Shown piece after piece: positions 1 to 8,541 of a stretch of 64,000 nt of DNA (position 1 is its first letter; every line of letters begins with the position of its first letter). A program made the translations under genes and the position numbers. Origin of the DNA: a virus; the IMG/VR virus record IMGVR_UViG_3300029286_001586, positions 1 to 64,000 of that record. One strand, given 5' to 3'. The notes beneath the pieces were generated by a model. That model had not been told where the DNA came from. It did no database searches and was given only the letters and a program-made list of their open reading frames with translations.

Positions 1-440
1 ATAGGGGATATACAGCGTTCTACACTGGTAGGGATTATCTCATACAAACACACTGCATAGCGATTTTATGAGTAAATTGAACATGATGTTCAAAGTCAAT
101 TTGCATGATATCACTCTCTGTTATCGTCATTGGTTAAGTCTTGTAAGTGGTCTGGATATCGTCTATCATGTGATGATATCCGCTCTGCTATGCTCTCAGA
201 ATGACCGAGTACATAACCTATCAAACAAAATAAAAATGCCTATAATGTCAAATAATGCGCTCTGACAGCACGCTATATATAGCGGTATGTTTATCCGCTC
301 TCAGACCATGCAAAGTAAACATCTGTTTACCTAATTGATATACCCCTATGGGGTACTAAAAACACCGTAAATCATCTATGCTCATTCTTTGACATAACAT
401 GTATTATGCGACATTAATTTTGACCTATGCTATTAGAGGT

Positions 441-470
441 CGATTTTAGGCGATTATAGGCACTTTAGGC
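441..470. repeat. Three 10-bp iteron-like direct repeats
   Basis: Three adjacent 10-bp units, CGATTTTAGG, CGATTATAGG and CACTTTAGG(C), repeat with exact 10-bp (one helical turn) phasing. Such phased repeats are typical of initiator-protein binding arrays at origins or of operators. No cognate protein is identified in the window. Confidence 0.45.
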
Positions 471-596
471 ATATAGAGCCAAAGGACACTCAAACCACTT
501 CAAACGCTTGTAAAAATAGGCAAATTTGACGGCTAATAGCATTGTAGCAAGCAACTGTAATGCCGTACCCCCCCCCCGTTTTTAATTATACACAGG

Positions 597-605
597 TTAT
601 CCACA
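597..605 (+). promoter_or_regulatory. DnaA-box-like site
   Basis: Perfect TTATCCACA, the consensus bacterial DnaA box, in a non-coding region and next to a 10-C run. Two more perfect copies in inverted orientation lie about 720 bp to the right, supporting a role in host DnaA recruitment; binding is inferred. Confidence 0.5.
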
Positions 606-1321
606 GGCACGACAGGGGGGCTAATCATTCTCTCGGCACACACCAAGTTGTTCAAAAATCGAGGATGCGTAAACACCCATTCTCTCCCCGCACACCAAAG
701 GTTTACTTAATCGAGATAAGTCACAAACAACATTCCTGCGCCACACAAGTTAGCATCACTTTAATCCCCTCATACGGCCTTCGATTTAACTACTACTGAT
801 GATAACTTTGGTTAGTTCTTTAAAGCGGGTTGTAATTTTTCTCTTGTATATTATGCTATACTACTAACCCCTATTACTAATCTGTTATAATATACTAGAA
901 GTGGTTGGCTATTTAAGTGGGCGATTCTTTTTTGTCTGACTAAAAAACGTAGTCATATGACTACTTTTCCGACACCGAAACGGGGTCACATGACACGCTT
1001 TTTCATGTACCCGATAGGGTACGAATACGACCTTTTAGGTATGAAATAGGTCTAAAATGGGTCCAATTATACCCGTTCGGGAACACCAATTTCGTGCCAT
1101 CACGAACATGGTTTGTGCCGAAATTTCTGTAAATATCCCCTGGAACAACTGTTGTGAAAGCGAGTACAACTGTACTCAAAACGAGCTATCTGGAAAAACG
1201 GGATAACTAAATACAACTTATAAGTTGTATATTCGGGTCCCAAATATAACCAATGTGTTATATTCGACGCTGTAAAAAACGACCGCAATACTGTTACCTT
1301 ATTTTGATGAAGAAAAAATAG

Positions 1322-1353
1322 TTATCCACAGGATATGCACAGGTTGTGGATAA
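1322..1353. promoter_or_regulatory. Inverted pair of DnaA-box-like sites
   Basis: TTATCCACA at 1322-1330 and its reverse complement TGTGGATAA at 1345-1353, 14 bp apart. Perfect consensus boxes in inverted orientation, 240 bp before a 65-bp A/T-only tract, resemble the DnaA-box plus unwinding-element layout of bacterial origins. Confidence 0.55.
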
Positions 1354-1401
1354 TTTATAGCGAAATATTTGGCTCAAATATAACAAAAACACAAATTGTA
1401 G

Positions 1402-1430
1402 GACACTTTTGAGCACAAATATGGTATAAT
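1402..1430 (+). promoter_or_regulatory. Early-type promoter, rightward (class: xACACT-N17-TATAAT)
   Basis: -35-like GACACT (1402-1407), 17-bp spacer ending in TGG, and -10 TATAAT (1425-1430), i.e. an extended -10 TGGTATAAT. The same architecture occurs at five leftward sites (42891, 49089, 54604, 57954, 61684). The only rightward copy. An ATG starts 7 nt after the -10 box, so the transcript may be leaderless. Confidence 0.8.
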
Positions 1431-1437
1431 AGAGTGT

Positions 1438-1578
1438 ATGATATATAATAAAGCTAATATAATTAATATTATAAAGTGTGGTGCATTGTTTGTCGTAGGT
1501 CTTTGGACCTACTCTTTTTGGAAAAAGAGGAACCCTGTTCCTCACTACACCAGCTTTTCCGAAAATAGTGCGTTCTAA
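1438..1578 (+). CDS. Small single-pass membrane protein, predicted leaderless
   Basis: 46-codon gene whose ATG begins 7 nt after the -10 of a strong promoter, with no ribosome site possible, so I infer leaderless translation. The protein has an N-terminal polar stretch, one hydrophobic segment at about residues 9-28 (IINIIKCGALFVVGLW...) and a following Lys-Lys-Arg, as in a type II/III membrane anchor; the short tail is polar. Its coding DNA contains four consecutive perfect hairpins (1495-1512, 1513-1528, 1527-1543, 1577-1599), so the RNA may matter as much as the peptide. No family recognised. Confidence 0.55.
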   Translation: MIYNKANIINIIKCGALFVVGLWTYSFWKKRNPVPHYTSFSENSAF

Positions 1579-1599
1579 TAACTTACGAAGTAAGTTATT
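1495..1599 (+). other. Run of four perfect RNA hairpins
   Basis: GTAGGTC-TTTG-GACCTAC (1495-1512), TCTTTTT-GG-AAAAAGA (1513-1528), GAGGAAC-CCT-GTTCCTC (1527-1543) and AATAACTTAC-GAA-GTAAGTTATT (1577-1599). The second and third share bases 1527-1528 and so compete slightly. All lie on the transcript of the promoter at 1402-1430, inside and just past the small membrane-protein gene. The last one, followed by an A/T-only run, could end transcription, though its stem is A/T-rich. Confidence 0.6.
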
Positions 1600-1659
1600 T
1601 ATTAATTAATATTATTATTATATTAATTAATATTATATAATTAATATATTATATTAATT
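1595..1659. other. 65-bp A/T-only tract (candidate unwinding element)
   Basis: Sixty-five consecutive A/T bases with repeated TTAATTAATATTA-type units. Lying 240 bp from the inverted DnaA-box pair, it fits a DNA unwinding element. It could also simply be a spacer or promoter-upstream element. Confidence 0.5.
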
Positions 1660-1676
1660 CCTTGCAAAAATAAAAA

Positions 1677-1904
1677 ATGAAAATTTTAATTCAAATATTT
1701 AGTTTCTTCGTATTTCACCTGGCAATCTATTGTGAAGATTACAAATCGGAGTTTTTGACTTTTATTGACTATTTTGTTTTGCGGGTGGGTTTTGGTAGGG
1801 GAGTTTGTATTTACTGGAACAATGTTGCTTGCGGGATAGGTATTGGAAAATATGTTTGGTACAAAAAACTTTACAAAGAAAGAGGGTGTTTAAAAAATGG
1901 CTGA
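1677..1904 (+). CDS. Doubtful hypothetical protein
   Basis: 75-codon open frame with a hydrophobic start (residues 1-18) but no ribosome-binding site before its ATG, and its last 8 bases overlap the better-supported next gene. It is rich in Gly, Tyr and Trp in its second half and matches nothing I recognise. It may be only the leader of the next gene. Confidence 0.25.
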   Translation: MKILIQIFSFFVFHLAIYCEDYKSEFLTFIDYFVLRVGFGRGVCIYWNNVACGIGIGKYVWYKKLYKERGCLKNG

Positions 1905-2163
1905 CGAAAGTAAGAAGTTCCTGGGATTTATAATCGCTGGAGATGTCGATAAGAAAAAGTTCATGAGTGATATCGAGTTTACAAAAAATGCCTACAAAGA
2001 CACTTACGGTGTTGCTCCTATGAGTTTGTTCATGAACTACTCAACTTCAGCAAAAATAAAATTGGTGATGGGAATAGATGGGGATGAGTTGAATGGTGTT
2101 GGGGGGTTGAAGCCTGTGTACGATTCTGCGGTTCGTGATGATTATGTTCTGGTAGGAAATTAA
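1897..2163 (+). CDS. Hypothetical protein, first gene of rightward operon
   Basis: 88 aa, unknown function. The ATG follows an AGAGGG ribosome site and the stop overlaps the next ATG by one base (TAATG), so it is translationally coupled. The sequence is soluble and mixed alpha/beta in character, with no motif I can name. Confidence 0.7.
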   Translation: MADESKKFLGFIIAGDVDKKKFMSDIEFTKNAYKDTYGVAPMSLFMNYSTSAKIKLVMGIDGDELNGVGGLKPVYDSAVRDDYVLVGN

Positions 2164-2360
2164 TGGAGAATTTAATACCCTATGATAGGGCTATTAAAAT
2201 ATTAGATAGAGCAATTTCGTGGTATTCTAGAGAGTTAATAAAAGAAGGGGCTGATATTTCGGTGGTTTGTGTAGAATTTTTTACGGAGGATTTTTATAAT
2301 AAGACTGGTTGTTTAACTTGGTATAATCTGGAAAATAAAAGGAGACAGAAAAATGGATAA
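2163..2360 (+). CDS. Hypothetical protein
   Basis: 65 aa, no recognised family; acidic/aromatic, no membrane segment. Its start overlaps the stop of the upstream gene and its tail overlaps the start of the Lys/Ala-rich miniprotein gene, whose ribosome site (GGAG) lies inside it. Confidence 0.6.
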   Translation: MENLIPYDRAIKILDRAISWYSRELIKEGADISVVCVEFFTEDFYNKTGCLTWYNLENKRRQKNG

Positions 2361-2463
2361 GAAGAAAGTGACGAAGAAGGCAGCAAAGAAGACGGCGAAG
2401 AAAACAAAGAAGATAGTAAAGGCAGTTGTTCCGACGATTGATACGACAGCAGAGGAAATCTAA
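2353..2463 (+). CDS. Lys/Ala-rich basic miniprotein
   Basis: 36-codon gene with AGGAG 8 nt before its ATG and the next ATG directly after its stop. Residues 3-23 are built of K-K-x, A-A-K-K and K-T-x-K-K units, like the tails of histone H1-like or HU-like proteins, followed by a short acidic end (D-T-T-A-E-E-I). A nucleic-acid-binding role is plausible from composition only. Confidence 0.65.
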   Translation: MDKKKVTKKAAKKTAKKTKKIVKAVVPTIDTTAEEI

Positions 2464-2766
2464 ATGCAAGTAGTAGAAGAAGGACATATTTACTTACTTG
2501 ATAGTTATGAGGACACGTTTCCACAGGAGATAAGATTTATAAGTAAGAAAGACGGACAGATGGTCCATGATGGATGCACTAACGAAGAACTTTTGAGAGT
2601 GCTTATAGACCGTATGCAGTATCTAAATTTTAAGATGCCTTGTTTGGATAATATTGTTGTGATAGGGGATTTGGTGAGCGCACTAAAAACTTTAGAACAC
2701 AGAACGCTTAAAAGAACTATGCAGGGTGTTGAAGGTCTTGATGTTCCGCATAAGGAGGAAATATAG
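2464..2766 (+). CDS. Hypothetical protein
   Basis: 100 aa, unknown. Directly follows the preceding stop codon and overlaps the GTG of the next gene by one base. Mixed alpha/beta sequence without cysteine motifs or membrane segments. The AGGAGG for the next gene is inside its end, showing tight coupling. Confidence 0.65.
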   Translation: MQVVEEGHIYLLDSYEDTFPQEIRFISKKDGQMVHDGCTNEELLRVLIDRMQYLNFKMPCLDNIVVIGDLVSALKTLEHRTLKRTMQGVEGLDVPHKEEI

Positions 2767-3086
2767 TGAAGGTCAATGTAGATTTACAGTTGATTGATTT
2801 GGATGATGAGTTGATTGAAGTCCCCACAGGAAAAGAGGACCCAAAAACAGAACCACTTCTTCTGAAGAATATTCTCATTAATGCTCTTATAACAGAGCAA
2901 CCAAATTCAGGAATAGCAGGGAATGAAAAGTTCGAGAGATATAATTTAGCTAGGACAATAAAACAGGGACATGACATTGAATTGACGGCAGAAAATATAG
3001 CCTTGCTTAAAGACCTTGTAGCAAAAAATTATACTCCGCTTGTTGTAGGTGATGTGTGGAATATCCTTGAAGGAAAACGGAAATAA
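2766..3086 (+). CDS. Hypothetical phage protein
   Basis: 106 aa. GTG start supported by AGGAGGAAATATA immediately upstream. The C-terminal half (residues 58-106) is predicted helical and has the R-x-x-L-A-x-x-I...L-L-K-x-L-V pattern seen in small phage proteins that bind other structural proteins. I do not recognise a named family. Confidence 0.65.
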   Translation: MKVNVDLQLIDLDDELIEVPTGKEDPKTEPLLLKNILINALITEQPNSGIAGNEKFERYNLARTIKQGHDIELTAENIALLKDLVAKNYTPLVVGDVWNILEGKRK

Positions 3087-3096
3087 GGAGAAAAAG

Positions 3097-3240
3097 ATGA
3101 AAGCAAGATGCATGCGGTGTAGAGCGCAGATGGAAATGAAAGACATGATACAGACTAAGACAAAAAGAGGAGTCCCGATGATAAAAGGAATTTGTGTAAA
3201 ATGTGGATGTAAAATGGCAATTATAGGAAAGACTCTTTGA
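3097..3240 (+). CDS. DUF5679-like zinc-ribbon miniprotein
   Basis: 47 aa; the ATG at 3097 has AGGAG 7 nt upstream, which is why I prefer it to an earlier in-frame start. Layout is C-M-R-C, a threonine-rich middle with K-R-G-V-P-M-x-K-G, then C-V-K-C-G-C and a basic end, the arrangement of DUF5679 single-domain zinc ribbons found in phages and archaea. Probably binds Zn; function unknown. Confidence 0.8.
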   Translation: MKARCMRCRAQMEMKDMIQTKTKRGVPMIKGICVKCGCKMAIIGKTL

Positions 3241-3243
3241 TAA

Positions 3244-4518
3244 ATGAATAGACCTAAGATATTATGGATTTCCGACATCCTAGCGAAAACAGGTTTTGGG
3301 GTTGCTGCTGAAAACAATCTGAAGTATCTTCAGACTAAATATGACATAGCTGCTGCGGGTTGGAATTTCAATCCCGCAGACAAACACAGAAGACCATGGC
3401 AATGTTATTATGTTCCGAAGCAGCCAAACCCAGAACTAGGTATTACTTCCAGAAATATTTTAGAGACTCTTTATCCAATTATTGAAAAAGAAAAACCTGA
3501 CGCCATAGTAGCTTTTGCTGACCCCTGGGACTTCTTTTATGTTTCAGACGAATTCGCTGACAATGATGGTCAAGTATATTTAGGAATAAGAAAAAGATTC
3601 CCAGATATAAAAATATTTGGATATCTTACTGCTGATGCAACTCCGCTTCCAACTTATCTCAGACGCAATCTTATGTTTTATGATGCTATTGCAGTACCTA
3701 GTGAGTTCTCAAAAACAGCATTACAAATACTGCTTCCTAATACTCCAATAACAGTTATCTATCACGGCATTGACTCTGACATATTTAAAAAAATCCACCC
3801 AGAGATAGTTAATAATTGGAAAAAACAAATAGGAATTGAAGGAAAATTTGTTGTAGGATTTAATGGCAGAAATCAGTTTAGAAAAAACATACCTGGACTT
3901 TTAAGAACCTTTAAAGAATTTAGTGATAGTCACCCAGATGCAGTTCTTTTATTTCTTACTGATATTGATGCTGCTACTGCGGTGAATGATGTTAAGCGTT
4001 TAATTAATCGTATGGGTCTTACTGGTAAAGTAATTTGTCCAGAGGCGTTTGGACCGAAAGCAAATGTTGCTGATGAAAAAATGTCTTTGTATTATAACTG
4101 CATGGATGTTTATTTGACTCTTTCTTTTGCAGAAGGATTTGGATGTCCTATTCTTGAAGCTATGGCTTGCGGTGTTCCTGTTGTGACAACAGGGTATTCT
4201 GCTCCAGTTGAATTAATTGAAAAATCTGGGGGCGGAGTTCTTGTTGATGTTGCTGGTTGGGTCAATGAAAAAAGCACAGACAGAAATTTTGCGATAGCAA
4301 ATGAAACTCAGGCAGCAAACTACTTACACGCTTTATACAGCAATCCTGATTTGAGGACGAAAGTCGGAGAGAAAGCAAGGCTCTGGGCTTCTAAACAAAC
4401 ATGGTTAAAGAGCGGTAAAGAGTTCGATGCGTTCCTTGCAGAGTCGCTCAAAAAACCAAAAATAGATTTCTTTCCTATTTCGTATGGTATTGAAGTAATT
4501 GATAAGGATGTAATTTAA
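3244..4518 (+). CDS. Glycosyltransferase family 4 (GT-B fold)
   Basis: 424 aa, length normal for a GT4 enzyme. The N-terminal Rossmann domain starts with the K-x-x-W-I-S...T-G-F-G-V-A glycine loop; the C-terminal domain has the donor-binding F-N-G-R-N-Q-x-R-K-N segment (about residue 205) and the E-G-F-G...E-A-M-A-C-G motif (about residues 295-310) that holds the nucleotide sugar. Transfers a sugar from an activated donor to an unknown acceptor. First gene of an island of six sugar/methyl-transfer genes; its stop overlaps the next ATG. Acceptor may be virion protein or host glycan (inference). Confidence 0.88.
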   Translation: MNRPKILWISDILAKTGFGVAAENNLKYLQTKYDIAAAGWNFNPADKHRRPWQCYYVPKQPNPELGITSRNILETLYPIIEKEKPDAIVAFADPWDFFYVSDEFADNDGQVYLGIRKRFPDIKIFGYLTADATPLPTYLRRNLMFYDAIAVPSEFSKTALQILLPNTPITVIYHGIDSDIFKKIHPEIVNNWKKQIGIEGKFVVGFNGRNQFRKNIPGLLRTFKEFSDSHPDAVLLFLTDIDAATAVNDVKRLINRMGLTGKVICPEAFGPKANVADEKMSLYYNCMDVYLTLSFAEGFGCPILEAMACGVPVVTTGYSAPVELIEKSGGGVLVDVAGWVNEKSTDRNFAIANETQAANYLHALYSNPDLRTKVGEKARLWASKQTWLKSGKEFDAFLAESLKKPKIDFFPISYGIEVIDKDVI

Positions 4519-6431
4519 TGTCACATGTCTCAATTTGCGTCCCTTATATAGACAAGATTGATATACTAAAAAACACTATTAGTTCCATAAGAAATAAGAC
4601 TGGTGATACAGCGAAGTATAAAATATTTCTCATGGATAACGGTTCAGAAAAACAAGTAGGAGCAGGTGATGGAAACTTGGTGGTTATTAATTCTCCAGAG
4701 AATCTTGGGTTTGGCAGAGCGTTAAATCTTTTAATTACAGAGGCTCTAAAAGAAAATCCAGATACACATATTTTGGTTTGTAATGATGATATAGAGATAC
4801 TTCAATTAGGATGGCTAGATAGACTTGTTGATTGTGTTGAGACCTATCCCAAAGCTGGTGTCGTAGGTCCAGTATGTCTATATCCGAATGGTACTGTTCA
4901 ACATGCAGGAGCATATATCAACAGGATTTTTACGGGGCAGCACTTTCAAGAAATTCCAAAAGAAAGAAAAGAATTTGAGTACATACCATTTGTTGTAGTG
5001 CTTCTTCATAACAATCTTGTTAAAGATTTAATTAAAGCACAGGGAAGTGTTTTTGACGACAATATTAAAAAGGCATATAGTGAGGATGTTGACGTATGTT
5101 ATAGTGCAAGGAAATATGGTTATGTTTGTGTTCTTGAACCGACGGTAAGGATTGTACATCTTGAAGGTACGTCGCAGAAAATTGGAGTTCTTGGAAATAG
5201 AGCAAATATTTCAGAACTTCAAAATACGAACAAAGAATATGTTGCGAAAAAGTGGGAAGACTATGATTCTACCGAGGATAAGAAATATAAAGTTTGTTTT
5301 GTGTCCAGGCTCGCAGGAAATTTGAGCTACCAACAAGTGCTTAAAAACATTGCCCCAAGACTAGACAAAGATAACGAATTTGATGTGTCGCTTCTTCCAG
5401 AGGAAACCGTCTATTCTCCAGAACATCTTCCTGCGGATTGGGAACTTAGAAAACTCAGACAGAAACCCTTTGATGAAAAAAGAATTTGTATCAGGTATTC
5501 AGAAGGTCAGTTTGGATATCTTGCTTATAGCAGGGATGTAATTTACACGACTCTCGAAACATGGGGAACGCATATTCCTTTTGAGTGGAAAAATAATATA
5601 AACAAATTTAAACAATGTTGGGTAACTTGTAATAGAGTGAAAGATGTGTTTCAAGCATCTGGTATTACGATACCAATTAAAGTAGTTCCGCATGGTATTG
5701 ATTTTAAACTTTGGGATTACAATGTTGAACCTTATCACAATCCTCATCTTCCAAAGTTCTTATTTTTTATGAATGACATGTATGGTTCGAGAAAGAATAT
5801 GGATATTGTTGTTAAAGCGTTCTGTGAGATTTTTAAGGACAACAAAGAAGTCGGTTTATTTATTCAGAGTTCTGGATTAGTAACTCAACTCGAACAGATT
5901 GGTTATGCAGAAGGAGTTGAAAGAAATTTAGGGACACAATACTTTAAAACAAAAGTCATAACTAGATGGCTTTCAAATAATGGATGGGATGGCAGAACTC
6001 AGATATTTGTTTTTGATGATTGGGTGTCACAGGAAACTCTTGTTAAATTGTATGCAAGAATGAGTGTTGTTATCTGTATGGGCAATGAAGGTTTTGGGCT
6101 TGTGGGTTTACAAAGCGCAGCCATGAAGAAACCACTTATACATTTGAACGAGGGCGGATTTTTAGAATACTGTCCTCCGTCTATGACATATCCCGTTGAA
6201 GTCGGTGATTATGTTCCTTCCCGTCAGATGTGGATAATGCAGCAATACATAAATGGTTTGTGGGCAGAACCTAATTACGAGAGTCTTAAAAAACAGATGC
6301 AATTTGTATATGAACAAACTTCAGCAAACGAAACTAACGCCGAATCATTATATAATTATGTCAGGGAAAATTTTACTTGGGATAAAGTAATAGAAGGAAT
6401 AAAGGAAAATATTAAATGTTTGGATTCTTAG
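4518..6431 (+). CDS. Bifunctional GT2-GT4 glycosyltransferase
   Basis: 637 aa, two enzymes in one chain. Residues 1-about 230 are a GT2 (GT-A) domain: S-I-C-V-P-Y opening, N-L-G-F-G-R-A-L-N motif, D-D-I metal site (N-D-D-I-E-I), and an S-E-D-V-D acidic catalytic segment. From about 255 on there is a GT4-like domain with V-P-H-G-I-D and G-N-E-G-F-G-L-V-G-L-Q-S-A motifs. Two sugars could be added in sequence. Ends with TAG overlapping the next gene by 16 bases. Confidence 0.85.
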   Translation: MSHVSICVPYIDKIDILKNTISSIRNKTGDTAKYKIFLMDNGSEKQVGAGDGNLVVINSPENLGFGRALNLLITEALKENPDTHILVCNDDIEILQLGWLDRLVDCVETYPKAGVVGPVCLYPNGTVQHAGAYINRIFTGQHFQEIPKERKEFEYIPFVVVLLHNNLVKDLIKAQGSVFDDNIKKAYSEDVDVCYSARKYGYVCVLEPTVRIVHLEGTSQKIGVLGNRANISELQNTNKEYVAKKWEDYDSTEDKKYKVCFVSRLAGNLSYQQVLKNIAPRLDKDNEFDVSLLPEETVYSPEHLPADWELRKLRQKPFDEKRICIRYSEGQFGYLAYSRDVIYTTLETWGTHIPFEWKNNINKFKQCWVTCNRVKDVFQASGITIPIKVVPHGIDFKLWDYNVEPYHNPHLPKFLFFMNDMYGSRKNMDIVVKAFCEIFKDNKEVGLFIQSSGLVTQLEQIGYAEGVERNLGTQYFKTKVITRWLSNNGWDGRTQIFVFDDWVSQETLVKLYARMSVVICMGNEGFGLVGLQSAAMKKPLIHLNEGGFLEYCPPSMTYPVEVGDYVPSRQMWIMQQYINGLWAEPNYESLKKQMQFVYEQTSANETNAESLYNYVRENFTWDKVIEGIKENIKCLDS

Positions 6432-7072
6432 AACAGTTTAAAGAAGGAATAGAAGCATGTAGTTCTGAAATAGGATTACAGGTAATGCTATTTTCGCTGG
6501 CGGTAGCAATCCAGGCAGAGACTATTATAGAGATAGGAAGATTTAAAGGGAGTTCTACGCTTGCGCTTGCAGGAGCATTGCATTTTCTTGATACACAAAT
6601 GAAGTACGACGAAAAACATTGCGAGAGACCGTTTATAAATTATAAAAAACTGCACGAACTAAAAAATAGAAAAATATATTCGATAGACCCAGCCCCAAGA
6701 ACAGAAGCAGAACAAAAATTAGGAGCCAATGGGTTCAATGCCTATGTTGAGTTAATAAATAATCAATCGTGGAATGTGAACTTAGAAGTACAAGCCGATT
6801 TAATTCTTGTTGATGGAGACCATACACTGGCTTCTTGTGCTAAAGACACAGAAAAGTTTATAAACAACAATCTAAAAGTAGGAGGGTATTTTATTCTCCA
6901 CGATTATTATGGGTGGTTTGGAAATCATGCTGATAATAACTCGCCGATAAAAATGGTATGTGATAGACTTGTATCTATCGGTATTTTTGAACACATTCTC
7001 ATTGATACGAAGTACATGAGTTTTATGATTTTTAGAAAGAAACATGATATGGATTTTAAGGTGGGGCTATGA
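6416..7072 (+). CDS. SAM-dependent methyltransferase (class I, Methyltransf_24-like)
   Basis: 218 aa. Motif I is E-I-G-R-F-K-G-S-S-T (residues 39-48); an acidic D-P segment follows, and L-V-D-G-D-H (about 136-141) then G-G-Y-F-I-L-H-D-Y-Y match the metal-dependent O-methyltransferase/CmcI-like group often clustered with glycosyltransferases. Likely methylates a sugar hydroxyl. Overlaps both neighbours, so part of the same operon. Confidence 0.8.
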   Translation: MFGFLEQFKEGIEACSSEIGLQVMLFSLAVAIQAETIIEIGRFKGSSTLALAGALHFLDTQMKYDEKHCERPFINYKKLHELKNRKIYSIDPAPRTEAEQKLGANGFNAYVELINNQSWNVNLEVQADLILVDGDHTLASCAKDTEKFINNNLKVGGYFILHDYYGWFGNHADNNSPIKMVCDRLVSIGIFEHILIDTKYMSFMIFRKKHDMDFKVGL

Positions 7073-8541
7073 ATACAATAGGATTTTTGTCTGTACAAAT
7101 TTTAGTTAAAGACAGCGAAGATAATATAAAACGTTGTTTGGATAGTCTTTTATGTTTGAGACAGTATATAAAAGACGTGGTTATTGTGAATGATGATTCA
7201 AAAGATAAAACCGTCGAGATAGTCAATACATATAAAGACATTTTCTGTATTGCTATTTATCACACGAAGAAAGACCATAGAGGATTTGCTGGTCTTCGTA
7301 ATGATGCCATTGGTATATGCAAAGGTGACTGGGTTCTTGTTCTTGATTCTGATGAAACAATCCATCAGGATATGTTTTGGGAAATTCTTCCTATGGTTCA
7401 GTCCGAACAAATATTAGCATATTTTTTCCCCAGAGTTTTATTGTTCCCAGATAGCGCAAATTACATAACAAACGCTTATCCTGATTATCAGATGAGATTA
7501 TTTAGGAAACTCCCAGGAGTTAGATTTACAAGAGAAGTCCATGAGTATCTTGAATTCGTCGATAAAGACGGAAAGATTTTTTCTTTGGGAATTAATCAGC
7601 CAAATACAAAGATAACTCATAAAATACATATCTACCATTTCCAGCTTCTTTCTTCAGAAGAAAAGTTAAAAGAAAAAGGACGGAGATGGATGGAGCAGTC
7701 CAAAGCAAGCAAACAAGCCGGGTTTGAGATAGTAGGGGAAGATGCCTATGTTTTTAATCAGTATCAGCATCAGTTCTCTCCGCTTCCAAACGACCTAGTA
7801 TTAGGAATGGAAGTAAAGAGAACCGAATGGGATATCTTAAATAAGATACGAGAAAAAATAGATGCAGAAGTTCAGTTCGATGAAAAAGGACAAGCAACTT
7901 CAAATATTAATACAAGAGAATATTGGAATGAGTTATTTAAAGAACACGAACTGTCTGATAGTGCGATAAATGGTCAGTTGCCAATAATTAATTTTGGATG
8001 CAAAGACGCTGCTCAGTTCTATAAAAAATTTATAGATGATTATGCGAAGATACCAGTTAAGAAGATTTTAGAAATTGGTTGCGGGACAAAAACAGAAGCA
8101 CTAGAGCTTCATAAAATGGGTTATGATATGACAGTTATCGATATATCTGATTATATGATTCAAAAGCAAAAGGAGAATTGTAATGGTCCTAAATATTTAC
8201 AAATGGATGCAAGGACTTTGGGATTCAGTGATAGTGAATTTGACTTTATTTATTCATCTGATGTATTGGAACATTTTCCTGAAACTGAAGAAACCATCAA
8301 AGAATGGTTACGTTGTCTTAAACCAGGGGGTCATATGCTCATTACAACCGTCGGACCCGACCATGAAAAGCTCGCTACGCATTGCAAACTTTTTACTAAA
8401 GAAAGCCTCACGAAAGAGTTAGGACTTGATGGAGACGGTCTTAAATATCATGTTTCTGTCATTAAATGTGGTGATTATGAAAATATGGGCAGGGGAGATA
8501 GGAATATAACCTTCTGGATTCATAAGGCAATAAATAAATGA
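7069..8541 (+). CDS. GT2 glycosyltransferase fused to SAM methyltransferase
   Basis: 490 aa. N-terminal GT2 domain: V-N-D-D-S-K-D (about 44), the W-V-L-V-L-D-S-D-E metal-binding DxD (about 88-96), and a conserved R-L-F-R...R-E-V-H-E segment, resembling the WaaE/beta-1,4-glucosyltransferase branch. C-terminal domain from about 320: E-I-G-C-G-T-K-T-E motif I, V-I-D-I-S motif II, S-S-D-V-L-E-H-F motif, R-C-L-K-P-G-G. The enzyme could add a sugar and methylate it. Start and stop overlap neighbours by 4 bases. Confidence 0.86.
   Translation: MNTIGFLSVQILVKDSEDNIKRCLDSLLCLRQYIKDVVIVNDDSKDKTVEIVNTYKDIFCIAIYHTKKDHRGFAGLRNDAIGICKGDWVLVLDSDETIHQDMFWEILPMVQSEQILAYFFPRVLLFPDSANYITNAYPDYQMRLFRKLPGVRFTREVHEYLEFVDKDGKIFSLGINQPNTKITHKIHIYHFQLLSSEEKLKEKGRRWMEQSKASKQAGFEIVGEDAYVFNQYQHQFSPLPNDLVLGMEVKRTEWDILNKIREKIDAEVQFDEKGQATSNINTREYWNELFKEHELSDSAINGQLPIINFGCKDAAQFYKKFIDDYAKIPVKKILEIGCGTKTEALELHKMGYDMTVIDISDYMIQKQKENCNGPKYLQMDARTLGFSDSEFDFIYSSDVLEHFPETEETIKEWLRCLKPGGHMLITTVGPDHEKLATHCKLFTKESLTKELGLDGDGLKYHVSVIKCGDYENMGRGDRNITFWIHKAINK

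Larger units (their letters stand above)
1..1401. other. Palindrome-dense non-coding region, candidate origin/control region
   Basis: I find no convincing gene here: open frames lack ribosome sites and recognisable protein character. Instead it holds many short perfect inverted repeats: 154-160/175-181, 271-284 (CGCTATATATAGCG), 315-330, 341-355 (TACCCC/GGGGTA), 949-964 (GTAGTCATATGACTAC), 1007-1022 (GTACCC/GGGTAC), 1072-1081, 1091-1106 (TTCGTG/CACGAA), 1162-1177 and 1211-1230 (a 20-bp palindrome). There is a C10 run at 568-577. Together with DnaA-box-like sites and the A/T tract further right it resembles a replication origin or operator region; that role is inference. Confidence 0.6.

Noticed and set aside
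560-799. Rightward 79-aa frame in the left region
   Set aside because: No ribosome site and overlaps the DnaA box and C-run; His/Pro-rich composition like non-coding DNA.
2316-2327. Extra promoter at TTGGTATAAT
   Set aside because: Lacks the matching -35 at 17 bp and lies inside a gene.
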